Shown here piece after piece: positions 29,725 to 38,953 of a stretch of 64,000 bases of DNA. The notes beneath the pieces are model-generated. The model worked only from the letters and a program-made list of their open reading frames with translations, did no database searches and was not told the origin of the DNA. Source of the stretch: Synechococcus sp. MU1617 (GTDB lineage: Bacteria; Cyanobacteriota; Cyanobacteriia; PCC-6307; Cyanobiaceae); contig NZ_VTLB01000005.1 in assembly GCF_020514235.1 (NCBI RefSeq), forward strand, positions 1-64,000, given 5' to 3'. How positions within the stretch are numbered: position 1 is the stretch's first letter; the number at the start of each line of letters is the position of its first letter. The translations under genes were made by a program, and so were the position numbers.

Positions 29725-31038
29725 TCAGGGCTTGCGTAAGCGCCCATCGCTGTTGAGCAACTCACGGGCTGATCCTCCCAGGCTGCTGCTCGGCATCAAC
29801 TTGGGTTCCTGCTCGGCTGGCTGCTGAGGCTCCGCAGGCTTCTCCTGGGCGGGAGTGGGAGGAGTGGGCAGAGCAACTTCTGCTTTGGATGGCTCTTCAG
29901 CAAGGGGCGGCTCAGGCTTCTGTTCTTCGCTTTCCTCTGGTGCCGTGGGCTTGGGGTCTGCCTCGGGTTGGGTTTTGATCTCGTCCTCGACCTCTTTCTC
30001 GATTTTGATCTCGACCTGGGGAAGCTCTCGGGGCAGTTCTGTCTTCTCCTGTTGTTTCTCCTCTGCTTTTTGAGGGGGCTCTGGCGGGGATTCGACCACC
30101 TCCAGAGCTTCAGGCTCAGGGGAGCCGCTCAGGCGCGCGAGCTGGCTTTCAGTGAGGTGTGGGCGCATCCAGCCAGGCTTGGGACCGGCTGGGGCTTTCA
30201 AATGAATCAGCTGATTGTTGAAGACCGGTGTGATCGGCTCGCCCAGTCCATTCAGCAGTTCCATTTGAATGTCGTGCCTGTTGGAGCCATTCGATCCTTT
30301 GAGCCACAGGGCTTCCTGGTGATCGACCAAAAAGCTGTCTCCATCAATGCTGATGCGGAGTCGCCAGCGTCCATCTCCCTCCCGCAGGTTTTGGAGCGGA
30401 GCATTCCAAATCAGCCAATCCACCAAAAGGGGTTGCAGGCCCTGTTCTCCGGCTGGTGAGACAGGAACCAGCCAGGGGGCATCGCGTTCGGGTTGCGTGC
30501 CCTGCAGTTTTTGCCAAAGGTGCAGGCGCCCCTGGATTGAGGCTCCTGGTGATTGCACGGCTTCTCCCCAGGGGTAAGCGGCCCAGGCGCTGAACCGGTG
30601 GCTGCCCGCTTCCAGGCCGTCGATGCGGACCTTCAGGAGGTTCCCATTGCTTTCGCTCAGCCGTAGAGGAGCGCGGTTGTCGATTTGGAGCACGACATGG
30701 GGCCCCAGACCCAATTCGGGGTCGCTGCTGAGGGGCCAGTCCTCGATTTCGAAACGGAGCTCAAGAGCGTCAGAGGAAACGATGCTGTCATTGCTTGGAT
30801 CGCTCAGCCGTAGAGAGGGATGGTGCCTTTGCAGGTTCTGGCGCAGCTGTTGCACTGCCCCTGGAGGAGCCACTTCCTGGAGCTTCCCGCTGGGAGCTGA
30901 ACTCGGCAGCGGTTTGGCGGCGGACCCTGTGTCGCGATTGAAGAATCCAGGGCGCGCATGAACAGGTAAGCCGGCACCGAGAAGCAGCACTGCTGCCAGC
31001 AGAACAGCCCATATCGACTTCAAGCCAGGGCGACGCAT
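29725..31038 (-). CDS. Secreted proline/glutamate-rich protein of unknown function
   Basis: 437 residues. Residues 1-28 form a clear signal peptide (basic MRRPGLK, a hydrophobic core, then PVHA before the likely cut). A middle region (about 70-290) looks beta-rich and Ig-like, with repeated strands such as LELRFEIEDWPL and WRLRISIDGDSFLV. From about residue 305 the chain is low-complexity P/E/K/Q, like a TonB-type periplasm-spanning linker. Function not recognised. It lies just upstream of cobJ on the same strand and is divergent from psaA. Confidence 0.7.
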   Translation of the reverse strand: MRRPGLKSIWAVLLAAVLLLGAGLPVHARPGFFNRDTGSAAKPLPSSAPSGKLQEVAPPGAVQQLRQNLQRHHPSLRLSDPSNDSIVSSDALELRFEIEDWPLSSDPELGLGPHVVLQIDNRAPLRLSESNGNLLKVRIDGLEAGSHRFSAWAAYPWGEAVQSPGASIQGRLHLWQKLQGTQPERDAPWLVPVSPAGEQGLQPLLVDWLIWNAPLQNLREGDGRWRLRISIDGDSFLVDHQEALWLKGSNGSNRHDIQMELLNGLGEPITPVFNNQLIHLKAPAGPKPGWMRPHLTESQLARLSGSPEPEALEVVESPPEPPQKAEEKQQEKTELPRELPQVEIKIEKEVEDEIKTQPEADPKPTAPEESEEQKPEPPLAEEPSKAEVALPTPPTPAQEKPAEPQQPAEQEPKLMPSSSLGGSARELLNSDGRLRKP

Positions 31039-31442
31039 CGGGCATCAACAGATCTGATCATTCTGAACAATCCGACCTTCACTGTCAGAGTTTTAGTTAT
31101 TTAGGAAGGAAATATGTGTGAAATTGTGTTGTTTACTGCTTGAGATCTTTGTTGTTTTGCTGATTCTCAGCCTTCTGCAGACGCCTGTCGCTGACTGGCT
31201 CGCCACGGGATTGAACCTTTGTAACTCAGGGCCCTTTAACCCCCTGCTCCGCCCCTATGCTTCCGCCAGCGGTCCCCTCTTTGGGGCCCCAGCTTCAGTG
31301 CAGACAAGGGGTTTCGACTCCTTTGCCGTACTGACGCCCGAACTCTGATTCCCTGTGGATCCGTATTCGGGGCCCCGATTGGCTTCGGCCCGTCGGAGGG
31401 GTGGCCCACCACCTCGAAACCCGTCCCTCGAGGAACGACTCG
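31039..31442 (+). promoter_or_regulatory. psaA upstream region and leader
   Basis: 404 bases without a convincing gene. A weak promoter candidate is TTTAAC (31235-31240) with TATGCT (31256-31261), spacing 15. The 8-base palindrome GGGGCCCC occurs twice (31283-31290 and 31369-31376); the second is the centre of a perfect 12-base palindrome TCGGGGCCCCGA (31367-31378). An AT-rich block lies at 31088-31135. High-light-regulated psaAB promoters are known in cyanobacteria, but I see no clear HLR1 double repeat. A 76-codon frame at 31118 has no supporting features. Confidence 0.4.
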
Positions 31443-33746
31443 ATGACCATCAGCCCACCTGAGCGTGGGAGTGACGCGAAGAGCCAGGTCGAGAAGGTTG
31501 ACAATCCAGCAACCTTCGAGCTGTTCGGCAAACCCGGACATTTCGACCGCGCCCTCGCGAAAGGTCCCAAAACCACCACTTGGGTTTGGAACCTTCACGC
31601 CAACGCTCACGACTTCGACGCTCACACGAGCGACCTTCAAGAGGTCTCTCGGCGGATCTTTTCCGCCCACTTCGGCCACTTGGCCGTCATCTTCATCTGG
31701 CTCAGCGGTGCCTTCTTTCATGGCGCCCGCTTCTCCAACTATTCCGGTTGGCTTGCTGACCCCACCCATGTGAAGCCAAGCGCCCAGCAGGTCTGGGCCA
31801 TCTTTGGCCAAGAAATCCTCAACGGAGACATGGGTGCCGGTTTCCAAGGCATCCAAATCACTTCAGGCCTCTTCCAGATGTGGCGGGCCTGGGGCATCAC
31901 CAGTGAAACCCAGCTCATGGCTCTGGCCATCGGTGCCCTGGTGATGGCCGGCCTCATGCTCAACGCCGGTGTTTTCCACTACCACAAGGCTGCGCCGAAG
32001 TTGGAGTGGTTCCAGAACGTTGAGTCGATGCTGAACCACCACCTGGCAGGCCTGCTGGGTCTCGGTTCACTGTCCTGGGCTGGTCACGTCATCCATGTGT
32101 CGGCTCCCGTCACCAAGTTGATGGATGCCATCGATGCCGGCCAACCGCTGGTTCTGAATGGCAAGACCATCGCTTCGGCTGCAGACATTCCGCTGCCCCA
32201 CGAGTTCTTCAATCAGGACCTGCTGGCTCAGCTGTATCCCGGCTTCAGCGCTGGTGTCGGTGCCTTTTTCTCCGGCAACTGGGCTGCTTACAGCGATTTC
32301 CTCACCTTTAAAGGTGGCTTGAATCCTGTGACAGGAAGCCTCTGGATGACCGACATCGCCCACCACCATGTGGCGATCGCCGTGATGTTCATCGTTGCCG
32401 GTCACATGTACCGGACCAACTGGGGCATCGGCCACTCCATCAAGGAGATCCACGAAGGTCAGAAGGGCGATCCCCTGCTGTTCCCTGCCACCAATGGTCA
32501 CGACGGTCTCTATGACTTCATGACCACCTCCTGGCATGCGCAGCTGGCGGTCAACCTGGCTATTGGCGGTTCGGTGAGCATCATCGTTGCTCAGCACATG
32601 TACGCGATGCCTCCGTATCCGTACCAAGCGATCGACTACCCCACCCAGATCGGGCTCTTCACCCATCACATCTGGATCGGTGGTTTCCTGATTGTTGGTG
32701 CAGGTGCTCACGCCGCCATCGCCATGGTTCGCGATTACGACCCCGCCAAGCACATCGACAACGTGCTGGATCGGGTGCTCAAGGCTCGCGACGCAATCAT
32801 CAGCCACCTCAACTGGGTCTGCATCTGGCTCGGAGCCCACAGCTTCGGCCTCTACGTCCACAACGACACCATGCGTGCCCTGGGTCGTCCCCAGGACATG
32901 TTCAGCGATTCGGCGATTTCCATTCAGCCGATCTTTGCTCAGTGGATTCAGAACGTGCACGCCGCAGCTGCAGGCAGCACGGCTCCAAACGCCCTCGCGG
33001 GTGTGAGTGAAGTGTTCAACGGTTCCGTTGTCGCCGTTGGCGGCAAGGTTGCCGCTGCTCCCATGCCGCTCGGCACCGCCGACTTCATGGTTCACCACAT
33101 TCACGCTTTCACGATTCACGTGACGGTGCTGATCCTGCTGAAAGGTGTCTTGTACGCCCGTAGCTCCCGCCTCATCCCTGATAAGGCCAACCTGGGCTTC
33201 CGCTTCTCCTGCGACGGTCCTGGTCGTGGTGGCACCTGCCAGGTCTCCGCTTGGGACCACGTGTTCCTGGGCTTGTTCTGGATGTACAACTCCCTGTCAA
33301 TCGTGATCTTCCACTTCTCCTGGAAGATGCAGAGCGACATCTGGGGAACGGTGAATGCCGACGGTTCCGTCGCGCACATCACCAATGGCAACTTTGCCCA
33401 AAGTGCCATCACCATCAATGGCTGGCTGCGTGACTTCCTGTGGGCTCAGGCCGTTCAGGTGATCAACAGCTATGGCTCGAATACAGCTGCCTACGGAATC
33501 ATGTTCCTCGGCGCTCACTTCGTGTTCGCCTTCAGTCTGATGTTCCTCTTCAGTGGCCGCGGCTACTGGCAGGAGCTGATCGAGTCCATCGTGTGGGCTC
33601 ACAACAAGCTGAAGGTGGCTCCCGCCATCCAGCCCCGTGCCCTTTCCATCATCCAAGGCCGTGCCGTGGGTGTTGCCCATTACCTCTTGGGCGGAATTGC
33701 GACCACGTGGGCCTTCTTCCACGCCCACATTCTTGTGGTCGGCTGA
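31443..33746 (+). CDS. psaA: Photosystem I P700 apoprotein A1
   Basis: 767 residues from the ATG giving [15 protein letters not shown]; an upstream in-frame GTG at 31401 is outside the family N-terminus. It is an eleven-helix membrane protein of the PSI core carrying half of P700, A0, A1 and many antenna chlorophylls, through His-rich helices such as [13 protein letters not shown]. The FX cluster loop [12 protein letters not shown] gives C590 and C599. psaB follows 22 bases downstream. Confidence 0.99.
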   Translation: MTISPPERGSDAKSQVEKVDNPATFELFGKPGHFDRALAKGPKTTTWVWNLHANAHDFDAHTSDLQEVSRRIFSAHFGHLAVIFIWLSGAFFHGARFSNYSGWLADPTHVKPSAQQVWAIFGQEILNGDMGAGFQGIQITSGLFQMWRAWGITSETQLMALAIGALVMAGLMLNAGVFHYHKAAPKLEWFQNVESMLNHHLAGLLGLGSLSWAGHVIHVSAPVTKLMDAIDAGQPLVLNGKTIASAADIPLPHEFFNQDLLAQLYPGFSAGVGAFFSGNWAAYSDFLTFKGGLNPVTGSLWMTDIAHHHVAIAVMFIVAGHMYRTNWGIGHSIKEIHEGQKGDPLLFPATNGHDGLYDFMTTSWHAQLAVNLAIGGSVSIIVAQHMYAMPPYPYQAIDYPTQIGLFTHHIWIGGFLIVGAGAHAAIAMVRDYDPAKHIDNVLDRVLKARDAIISHLNWVCIWLGAHSFGLYVHNDTMRALGRPQDMFSDSAISIQPIFAQWIQNVHAAAAGSTAPNALAGVSEVFNGSVVAVGGKVAAAPMPLGTADFMVHHIHAFTIHVTVLILLKGVLYARSSRLIPDKANLGFRFSCDGPGRGGTCQVSAWDHVFLGLFWMYNSLSIVIFHFSWKMQSDIWGTVNADGSVAHITNGNFAQSAITINGWLRDFLWAQAVQVINSYGSNTAAYGIMFLGAHFVFAFSLMFLFSGRGYWQELIESIVWAHNKLKVAPAIQPRALSIIQGRAVGVAHYLLGGIATTWAFFHAHILVVG

Positions 33747-33768
33747 CCTCACCTGACCTCTCCCTCTA

Positions 33769-35982
33769 ATGGCAACGAAATTCCCTTCGTTCAGCCAGGG
33801 TCTGGCCCAGGACCCGACAACCCGCCGTATTTGGTACGGGATCGCCACGGCTCACGACTTCGAGAGCCATGACGGAATGACGGAGGAGCGCCTCTATCAG
33901 AAGCTCTTCTCCACCCATTTCGGTCACCTTGCGATCATCGGCCTGTGGGTTTCGGGAAACCTGTTCCACATCGCCTGGCAGGGCAACTTCGAGCAGTGGG
34001 TCGCCGACCCCCTGCACGTGCGCCCCATCGCTCACGCAATTTGGGATCCCCACTTCGGTCAAGGCGCCATTGACGCCTTCACCCAAGCGGGTGCTTCCTC
34101 CCCTGTGAACATCGCCTACTCAGGCCTGTATCACTGGTTCTACACAATCGGCATGACGACGAATGCCGAGCTGTACCAGGGTTCCATCTTCATGATGATC
34201 CTGTCGGCTTGGGCCCTCTTCGCCGGCTGGTTGCACCTGCAGCCCAAGTTCCGTCCTTCCCTGGCCTGGTTCAAAAACGCTGAATCGCGTCTGAACCACC
34301 ACCTCGCTGTTCTCTTCGGCTTCAGCTCCATCGCTTGGACCGGTCACCTGGTTCACGTTGCGATCCCCGAAGCTCGCGGTCAGCACGTTGGTTGGGACAA
34401 CTTCCTCAACGTTCTGCCTCACCCCGCCGGTCTTGGACCCTTCTTCACCGGCAACTGGGGTGTGTATGCCGAAAACCCCGATTCTCTGAATCAGGTCTTC
34501 GGTAGCTCTGAAGGTGCAGGCACCGCCATCCTCACCTTCCTTGGTGGCTTCCACCCTCAGACAGAAGCTCTCTGGCTGACGGACATCGCCCACCACCACC
34601 TGGCCATCGGTTGCCTCTTCGTGATCGCCGGCCACATGTACCGGACCAACTTCGGTATCGGTCACTCCATCAAGGAGATCCTCGAAACCCACAACCCCCC
34701 GAAGGGCACCCCTGGTGACCTCGGCGCTGGCCACAAGGGTCTCTACGACACCATCAACAACAGCCTGCACTTCCAGCTTGGTCTGGCTCTCGCCTCCCTC
34801 GGCGTGGTTACCAGCCTCGTGGCGCAGCACATGTACTCGATGCCGTCGTATGCCTTCATCGCGAAGGACTACACAACCCAGGCAGCCCTGTACACCCACC
34901 ACCAGTACATCGCCATCGCGCTGATGTGTGGTGCCTTTGCCCACGGTGCGATCTTCTTCATCCGTGACTACGACCCCGAAGCCAATAAGGACAACGTCCT
35001 GGCTCGGATGCTCGAGCACAAGGAAGCGATCATCAGCCACCTGAGTTGGGTCTCCCTGTTCCTCGGTTTCCACACCCTCGGCCTCTACGTCCACAACGAT
35101 GTGGTCGTTGCCTTCGGTACTCCCGAGAAGCAGATCCTGGTTGAGCCCGTGTTCGCCCAGTTCGTTCAGGCCGCCTCTGGTAAGGCCATGTACGGAATGG
35201 ACGTGCTGCTTTCCAACGCTTCCAGCTCCGCCAGCCTTGCGTCCCAGAACATTCCTGGCGACCACTACTGGCTGGATGCCATCAATGGCAATACCGATGT
35301 GTTCCTGCCCATCGGACCTGGTGACTTCCTGGTTCACCACGCCATTGCTCTGGGTCTGCACACCACCACCTTGATCCTTGTGAAGGGTGCTCTGGATGCC
35401 CGCGGCTCCAAGCTGATGCCAGACAAGAAGGATTTCGGTTACTCCTTCCCCTGCGACGGCCCCGGCCGTGGCGGCACCTGCGACATCTCAGCCTGGGACG
35501 CCTTCTATCTGGCTGTCTTCTGGGCTTTGAACACCGTGGGTTGGCTGACCTTCTACTGGCACTGGAAGCACCTGGCCATCTGGTCCGGCAACGTGGCCCA
35601 GTTCAACGAATCCAGCACCTACCTGATGGGCTGGTTCCGCGACTACCTGTGGCTCAACTCCTCCCAGTTGATCAACGGCTATAACCCGTTCGGCAGCAAC
35701 AACCTTGCCGTCTGGGCTTGGATGTTCCTCTTCGGACACCTGGTTTGGGCCACCGGCTTCATGTTCTTGATCTCCTGGCGGGGTTACTGGCAGGAACTTA
35801 TCGAGACCATTGTCTGGGCTCACCAGCGCAGCCCCATCGCCAACATGATGGGTTACCGCGACAAGCCCGTGGCGCTGTCCATCGTTCAGGCCCGTGTCGT
35901 TGGCTTGGCTCACTTCACGGTTGGCTATGTCTTGACGTATGCCGCCTTCCTGATTGCCTCGACTTCAGGGAAATTCGGTTAA
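33769..35982 (+). CDS. psaB: Photosystem I P700 apoprotein A2
   Basis: 737 residues, opening [19 protein letters not shown]. It is homologous to PsaA and its partner in the P700 heterodimer. The FX ligand loop [12 protein letters not shown] supplies C562 and C571. The C-terminal helices with the [15 protein letters not shown] segment bind the P700-side chlorophyll. It is co-transcribed with psaA. Its stop codon lies inside a perfect inverted repeat. Confidence 0.99.
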   Translation: MATKFPSFSQGLAQDPTTRRIWYGIATAHDFESHDGMTEERLYQKLFSTHFGHLAIIGLWVSGNLFHIAWQGNFEQWVADPLHVRPIAHAIWDPHFGQGAIDAFTQAGASSPVNIAYSGLYHWFYTIGMTTNAELYQGSIFMMILSAWALFAGWLHLQPKFRPSLAWFKNAESRLNHHLAVLFGFSSIAWTGHLVHVAIPEARGQHVGWDNFLNVLPHPAGLGPFFTGNWGVYAENPDSLNQVFGSSEGAGTAILTFLGGFHPQTEALWLTDIAHHHLAIGCLFVIAGHMYRTNFGIGHSIKEILETHNPPKGTPGDLGAGHKGLYDTINNSLHFQLGLALASLGVVTSLVAQHMYSMPSYAFIAKDYTTQAALYTHHQYIAIALMCGAFAHGAIFFIRDYDPEANKDNVLARMLEHKEAIISHLSWVSLFLGFHTLGLYVHNDVVVAFGTPEKQILVEPVFAQFVQAASGKAMYGMDVLLSNASSSASLASQNIPGDHYWLDAINGNTDVFLPIGPGDFLVHHAIALGLHTTTLILVKGALDARGSKLMPDKKDFGYSFPCDGPGRGGTCDISAWDAFYLAVFWALNTVGWLTFYWHWKHLAIWSGNVAQFNESSTYLMGWFRDYLWLNSSQLINGYNPFGSNNLAVWAWMFLFGHLVWATGFMFLISWRGYWQELIETIVWAHQRSPIANMMGYRDKPVALSIVQARVVGLAHFTVGYVLTYAAFLIASTSGKFG

Positions 35983-36020
35983 TTCCTTCCTGAATTAACC
36001 CGCGACGAGTCGTTCCTCGT
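35977..36020 (+). repeat. Two stem-loops at the psaB 3' end
   Basis: GGTTAATTC/GAATTAACC forms a perfect 9-bp stem with a 6-base loop (35977-36000) and contains the psaB TAA. A second, smaller stem ACGAG/CTCGT follows (36005-36020). Neither is followed by a T-run, so they look like 3'-end stabilisers placed before the true terminator. Confidence 0.55.
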
Positions 36021-36028
36021 TCCAAATG

Positions 36029-36059
36029 TCCCCACTCGGTTCGCCGGGTGGGGATTTTT
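36029..36059 (+). terminator. Rho-independent terminator of psaAB
   Basis: TCCCCACTCGG-TTCG-CCGGGTGGGGA pairs almost perfectly (one T-G position) around a TTCG loop and is followed by TTTTTGTTG. It is placed 47 bases after the psaB stop and before the AraC-type regulator. Confidence 0.85.
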
Positions 36060-36111
36060 GTTGTGTGGATGTCATTCGGTTGGGATCTGGTTATTTATTA
36101 AGTCTGCTTAG

Positions 36112-37137
36112 TTGTTGTTGGCTAAGTTGTGCCAAATCGTTTTTTGCTTGAAGCTGACTCTTCAAAAAGCGCCCTCACCTGCTTTGTTGACCTGTTGCGA
36201 CCGTTTGTTCAACAGTGCCGAAGAGTGTGCGCATTTGTGGAGACGGTTTGGCTGTGATTACAACGTTGTTCAGGCCTCTCAGGGGCCCCTTCATGGGCGT
36301 CTGAGGGTTGATCATCAGAATGGAATGTTGCTTGTTTCGATGCAGGCCAACCAAGCGTTATTGATTGAGGGAACACGCCACCCTCGCTGGTTGTCATTCA
36401 CGGTTGAACATACTGATAACTACGGCGATCACTGCCATTTCGGTGAGGCATTGGCTCCGAATGCTTTGTCGGGTTTTAACATCAAAATGAAGGAGTCCTT
36501 CTTTAAAACCTCTGCAGGTGGCAATCGCATTGGAGCTGTCCTTGTCGATCGCAGTCGTATTGATGACTGGTCTGAGCTAATGGGTGCGGCTGAGATCTTT
36601 GAGCGAATGGAGCGCAACAACACGGCCATTCTTTCCCCTGCGGCTCATCGCAAGTTGCGGCAGTTGATGGTGCTTCCCGAATGGCAGGGTGTGGATGTGG
36701 CACATCCTTTCCAAGCTGATCTACTGGAGGCGCAGCTGATCGAGTCTCTTTCGTCGAAGAATTCGACTCTTCTGCGGCCTGTGGTGAAAACCCATCACAG
36801 TGATCTTGTGCAGGAGTTGGTTCGTTATTCCTTTCGATCGAGTACGACTCCCATCTCTTTGAGTGCGGTGTGTCAGACGCTGTTCACCACCAAGACAACA
36901 CTCACAGTGAGTTGTCGTGAAATGTTTGGTTTTGGACCGATGGCCTTGATGCGTCGTATTCGTTTGCAGCAAGTGCGCGACGTTCTGGCTAACCCTGACC
37001 TGAGGCAACAACTGGGGTGTCATACCGTTCAGCAGGTAGCCGTTCATTTTGGCTTTGTGAGTCGAAATCACTTCGCCAGTGCCTATCGAGAGCTGTTTGG
37101 TGAGGCACCGCGCACCACTTTGTTGGCTTCCCATTGA
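36112..37137 (+). CDS. AraC-family transcriptional regulator
   Basis: Up to 341 residues from a TTG; the start is uncertain because the first ~25 codons offer only TTG starts. The C-terminal ~100 residues are an AraC-type double helix-turn-helix: SLSAVCQTLFTTKTTLTVSCREMFG (first HTH), MRRIRLQQVRDVL, then VQQVAVHFGFVSRNHFASAYRELFGEAP (second HTH with the conserved GF-x-S-x-x-x-F-x-x-x-Y-x-x-x-FG). The N-terminal ~230 residues are a sensing domain I do not recognise. The gene is AT-richer than the flanking photosystem genes. Targets are unknown; the neighbouring DUF3598, cupin and RND genes are candidates. Confidence 0.85.
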   Translation: MLLAKLCQIVFCLKLTLQKAPSPALLTCCDRLFNSAEECAHLWRRFGCDYNVVQASQGPLHGRLRVDHQNGMLLVSMQANQALLIEGTRHPRWLSFTVEHTDNYGDHCHFGEALAPNALSGFNIKMKESFFKTSAGGNRIGAVLVDRSRIDDWSELMGAAEIFERMERNNTAILSPAAHRKLRQLMVLPEWQGVDVAHPFQADLLEAQLIESLSSKNSTLLRPVVKTHHSDLVQELVRYSFRSSTTPISLSAVCQTLFTTKTTLTVSCREMFGFGPMALMRRIRLQQVRDVLANPDLRQQLGCHTVQQVAVHFGFVSRNHFASAYRELFGEAPRTTLLASH

Positions 37138-37224
37138 ACGCTCACGCGAACTTGTGTTGAGTCATTCACGTCTCCTCGGCCTTCGTGCTGTTTAGCCTCA
37201 GCCGCTGGATTGGATCGAGCTGTC

Positions 37225-37944
37225 GTGGATGAGTGGGAGCTTCTGCTGCGCAACGTTGGTGAATGGCGCGGCTGGTTCGACAGCATGGATTCGACGCTGC
37301 AACGCACCAAACGTCAGTACTCTCTGTTGACGCTCCAGCCTGCTCCTTCCGGCATTCCCCTTCATCTGACGCTGCTGCTCTGGCCTGAAGGAGAGGAATC
37401 GAGCGCTTCCCACCAGCCGCCCGCCGGCGAGCCTGTAAAACGCATCGTTCAAAGTTTTATGCGCCTGGATCCCGATATGGGGGTCTTCGGCACCGGCAGC
37501 TTTTCGAGGGGAACGCTTTATCGCTCCAATTGGACCAAGCTTTATGCCGAGTTCGGGTTCCTGCACGGCGAACGCCGTCACCGCCTGGTTCTGCTCTGGG
37601 ATGGTGCGGGGCAATTGGATCGGATCGTGTTGATCCGTGAGTTCCTTGCCGGAACCTCTGCAGTGGAATGTCCACCCTTGGAGGCGGATCAGCTGATCGG
37701 CGACTGGCGTTGCGACCTCCCTTCGCTTGGAGAGAACATGCGTTTCGCAGCAGGCGATCTTGATCGCTGGATTTTTTTGCCGGATGGAGGAGCCTTCCTG
37801 GCGCCTGTGCAGATTGATCCTCACCAGCCCTTCAACATCGAAGCGCTTTGGTTGTCGAGTTCGACGCGCCTTGAGCGCATTTCACGTCGTTATTCAGAAC
37901 ACGGCGCCCTGACATCGCTAGACCATCAACTGCTCACCCGTTGA
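37225..37944 (+). CDS. DUF3598-like protein
   Basis: 239 residues from the GTG giving MDEWELLLRNVGEWRGWF; a TTG five codons earlier is an alternative. The N-terminal tryptophan-rich W-x-x-L-L-x-N-x-G-x-W-x-G is typical of cyanobacterial DUF3598 proteins, thought to have a lipocalin-like beta-barrel. Later blocks are SFSRGTLYRSNW, FGFLHGERRHRLVLLWD and LIGDWRC, with beta-strand periodicity to the end. Ligand and function are unknown. It ends 11 bases from the convergent cupin gene. Confidence 0.65.
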   Translation: MDEWELLLRNVGEWRGWFDSMDSTLQRTKRQYSLLTLQPAPSGIPLHLTLLLWPEGEESSASHQPPAGEPVKRIVQSFMRLDPDMGVFGTGSFSRGTLYRSNWTKLYAEFGFLHGERRHRLVLLWDGAGQLDRIVLIREFLAGTSAVECPPLEADQLIGDWRCDLPSLGENMRFAAGDLDRWIFLPDGGAFLAPVQIDPHQPFNIEALWLSSSTRLERISRRYSEHGALTSLDHQLLTR

Positions 37945-37955
37945 GGCTTTGTGCC

Positions 37956-38912
37956 CTACGGGGTGTTGCTCAAGTCAGCCCGGCCCCTGTTGCTGAAAGC
38001 AATGTCGAGCGTGCGCAGGTAGGTGTGCAGTCCGGCATCCTGAATCGGCAGCACGTAGGCGTCGGCGCCGGATTCGTTGTGGTGCGAGTGCCAGTAGCCC
38101 GGTGGGGTCACGAAGGCTGCACCGGCCACCCAGTCTTCCCGGTGCCCATTGCGGATCATCCCGTTCTCGTCCAGCTCGGTGCCGATCATCGTGTAGCAAC
38201 CCGGTTGGCAGGCCACCGCAAAATCAAGGGCGATCGACTGGTGTCGGTGGGGGCGCTGCACCTGGCCTGCGGGGAGAATTCCCAACATGGCCCAGAGAGT
38301 GTGGGTGACGGTGCGCGTCTGAGGGAACGCGTTGTTTCCCAACAGCACACTCACGCGGTTGGCGTTGGCTCCGCGCGGATTGCTGGCGATGGCATCCAGC
38401 TGTGCGCGAGCATCCTGATGGCTGTAGAAGCAGGGTTCGAACACTGGTTTCACGGTGCTCACGCCCAGATAACGAAGCAGGGGGGCATCGTGCACCCAGT
38501 AGAGGCCGGCGCAGGCCTCGCTGCTGTGGATGGCTTCCCCGCCAGCCGGAAGCACGAACGTATCTCCTTCGCTCCAGTGAAAAATCTGACCACAGGCTTC
38601 GGTTTGCCCATGGCCTCGGGCCACGAAGAACAGCTGACTGGTCGCATCCGCATGGGTGCGTAGGGACCCCTGATCCAGCCGAATGAAATTGCCGCAGAGG
38701 GATGGGCCCGTGGCCGGGCCTTCGCAATGCAAGTCGGCACTCAAATCGAGAGTTTGCAGGGCCGTTCCGGCTTCATCAAAAAAATTGGCCGAAAAACTGC
38801 GGTAGGGGATCGTGCTGATCAGCCCCTGCTGCAGAGGATTGGCCGCTGAGGCGTAGTCGAAGAACTGCGCCTGGGAACTGGTTGCCGTCGTCGCTCGTGG
38901 GGTGATGGTCAT
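37956..38912 (-). CDS. Two-cupin-domain protein (gentisate dioxygenase-like)
   Basis: 318 residues from the ATG at 38912, preceded by a strong GGAGGGA Shine-Dalgarno; an earlier in-frame start at 38936 is less likely. Two cupin-like beta-barrels are visible: one around residues 80-140 (THADATSQLFFVARG, then GDTFVLPAGGEAI) and one around 210-290 (GQVQRPHRHQSIALDF, then GAAFVTPPGYWHSHHNE). The second has the His-rich metal-binding pattern H-x-H and H-x-H-H. It resembles bicupin dioxygenases such as gentisate 1,2-dioxygenase; the substrate is not known. It is 41 bases downstream of the RND gene on the same strand. Confidence 0.75.
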   Translation of the reverse strand: MTITPRATTATSSQAQFFDYASAANPLQQGLISTIPYRSFSANFFDEAGTALQTLDLSADLHCEGPATGPSLCGNFIRLDQGSLRTHADATSQLFFVARGHGQTEACGQIFHWSEGDTFVLPAGGEAIHSSEACAGLYWVHDAPLLRYLGVSTVKPVFEPCFYSHQDARAQLDAIASNPRGANANRVSVLLGNNAFPQTRTVTHTLWAMLGILPAGQVQRPHRHQSIALDFAVACQPGCYTMIGTELDENGMIRNGHREDWVAGAAFVTPPGYWHSHHNESGADAYVLPIQDAGLHTYLRTLDIAFSNRGRADLSNTP

Positions 38913-38953
38913 CGTTCCCTCCAGCAGCAGAACCATTGGATCGAGATCGCACC

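Noticed and set aside
31118..31348. 76-codon plus-strand frame in the psaA leader with a hydrophobic N-terminus
   Set aside because: The start codon has no Shine-Dalgarno, the C-terminal two thirds look like random translation, and it covers the likely promoter region of psaA.
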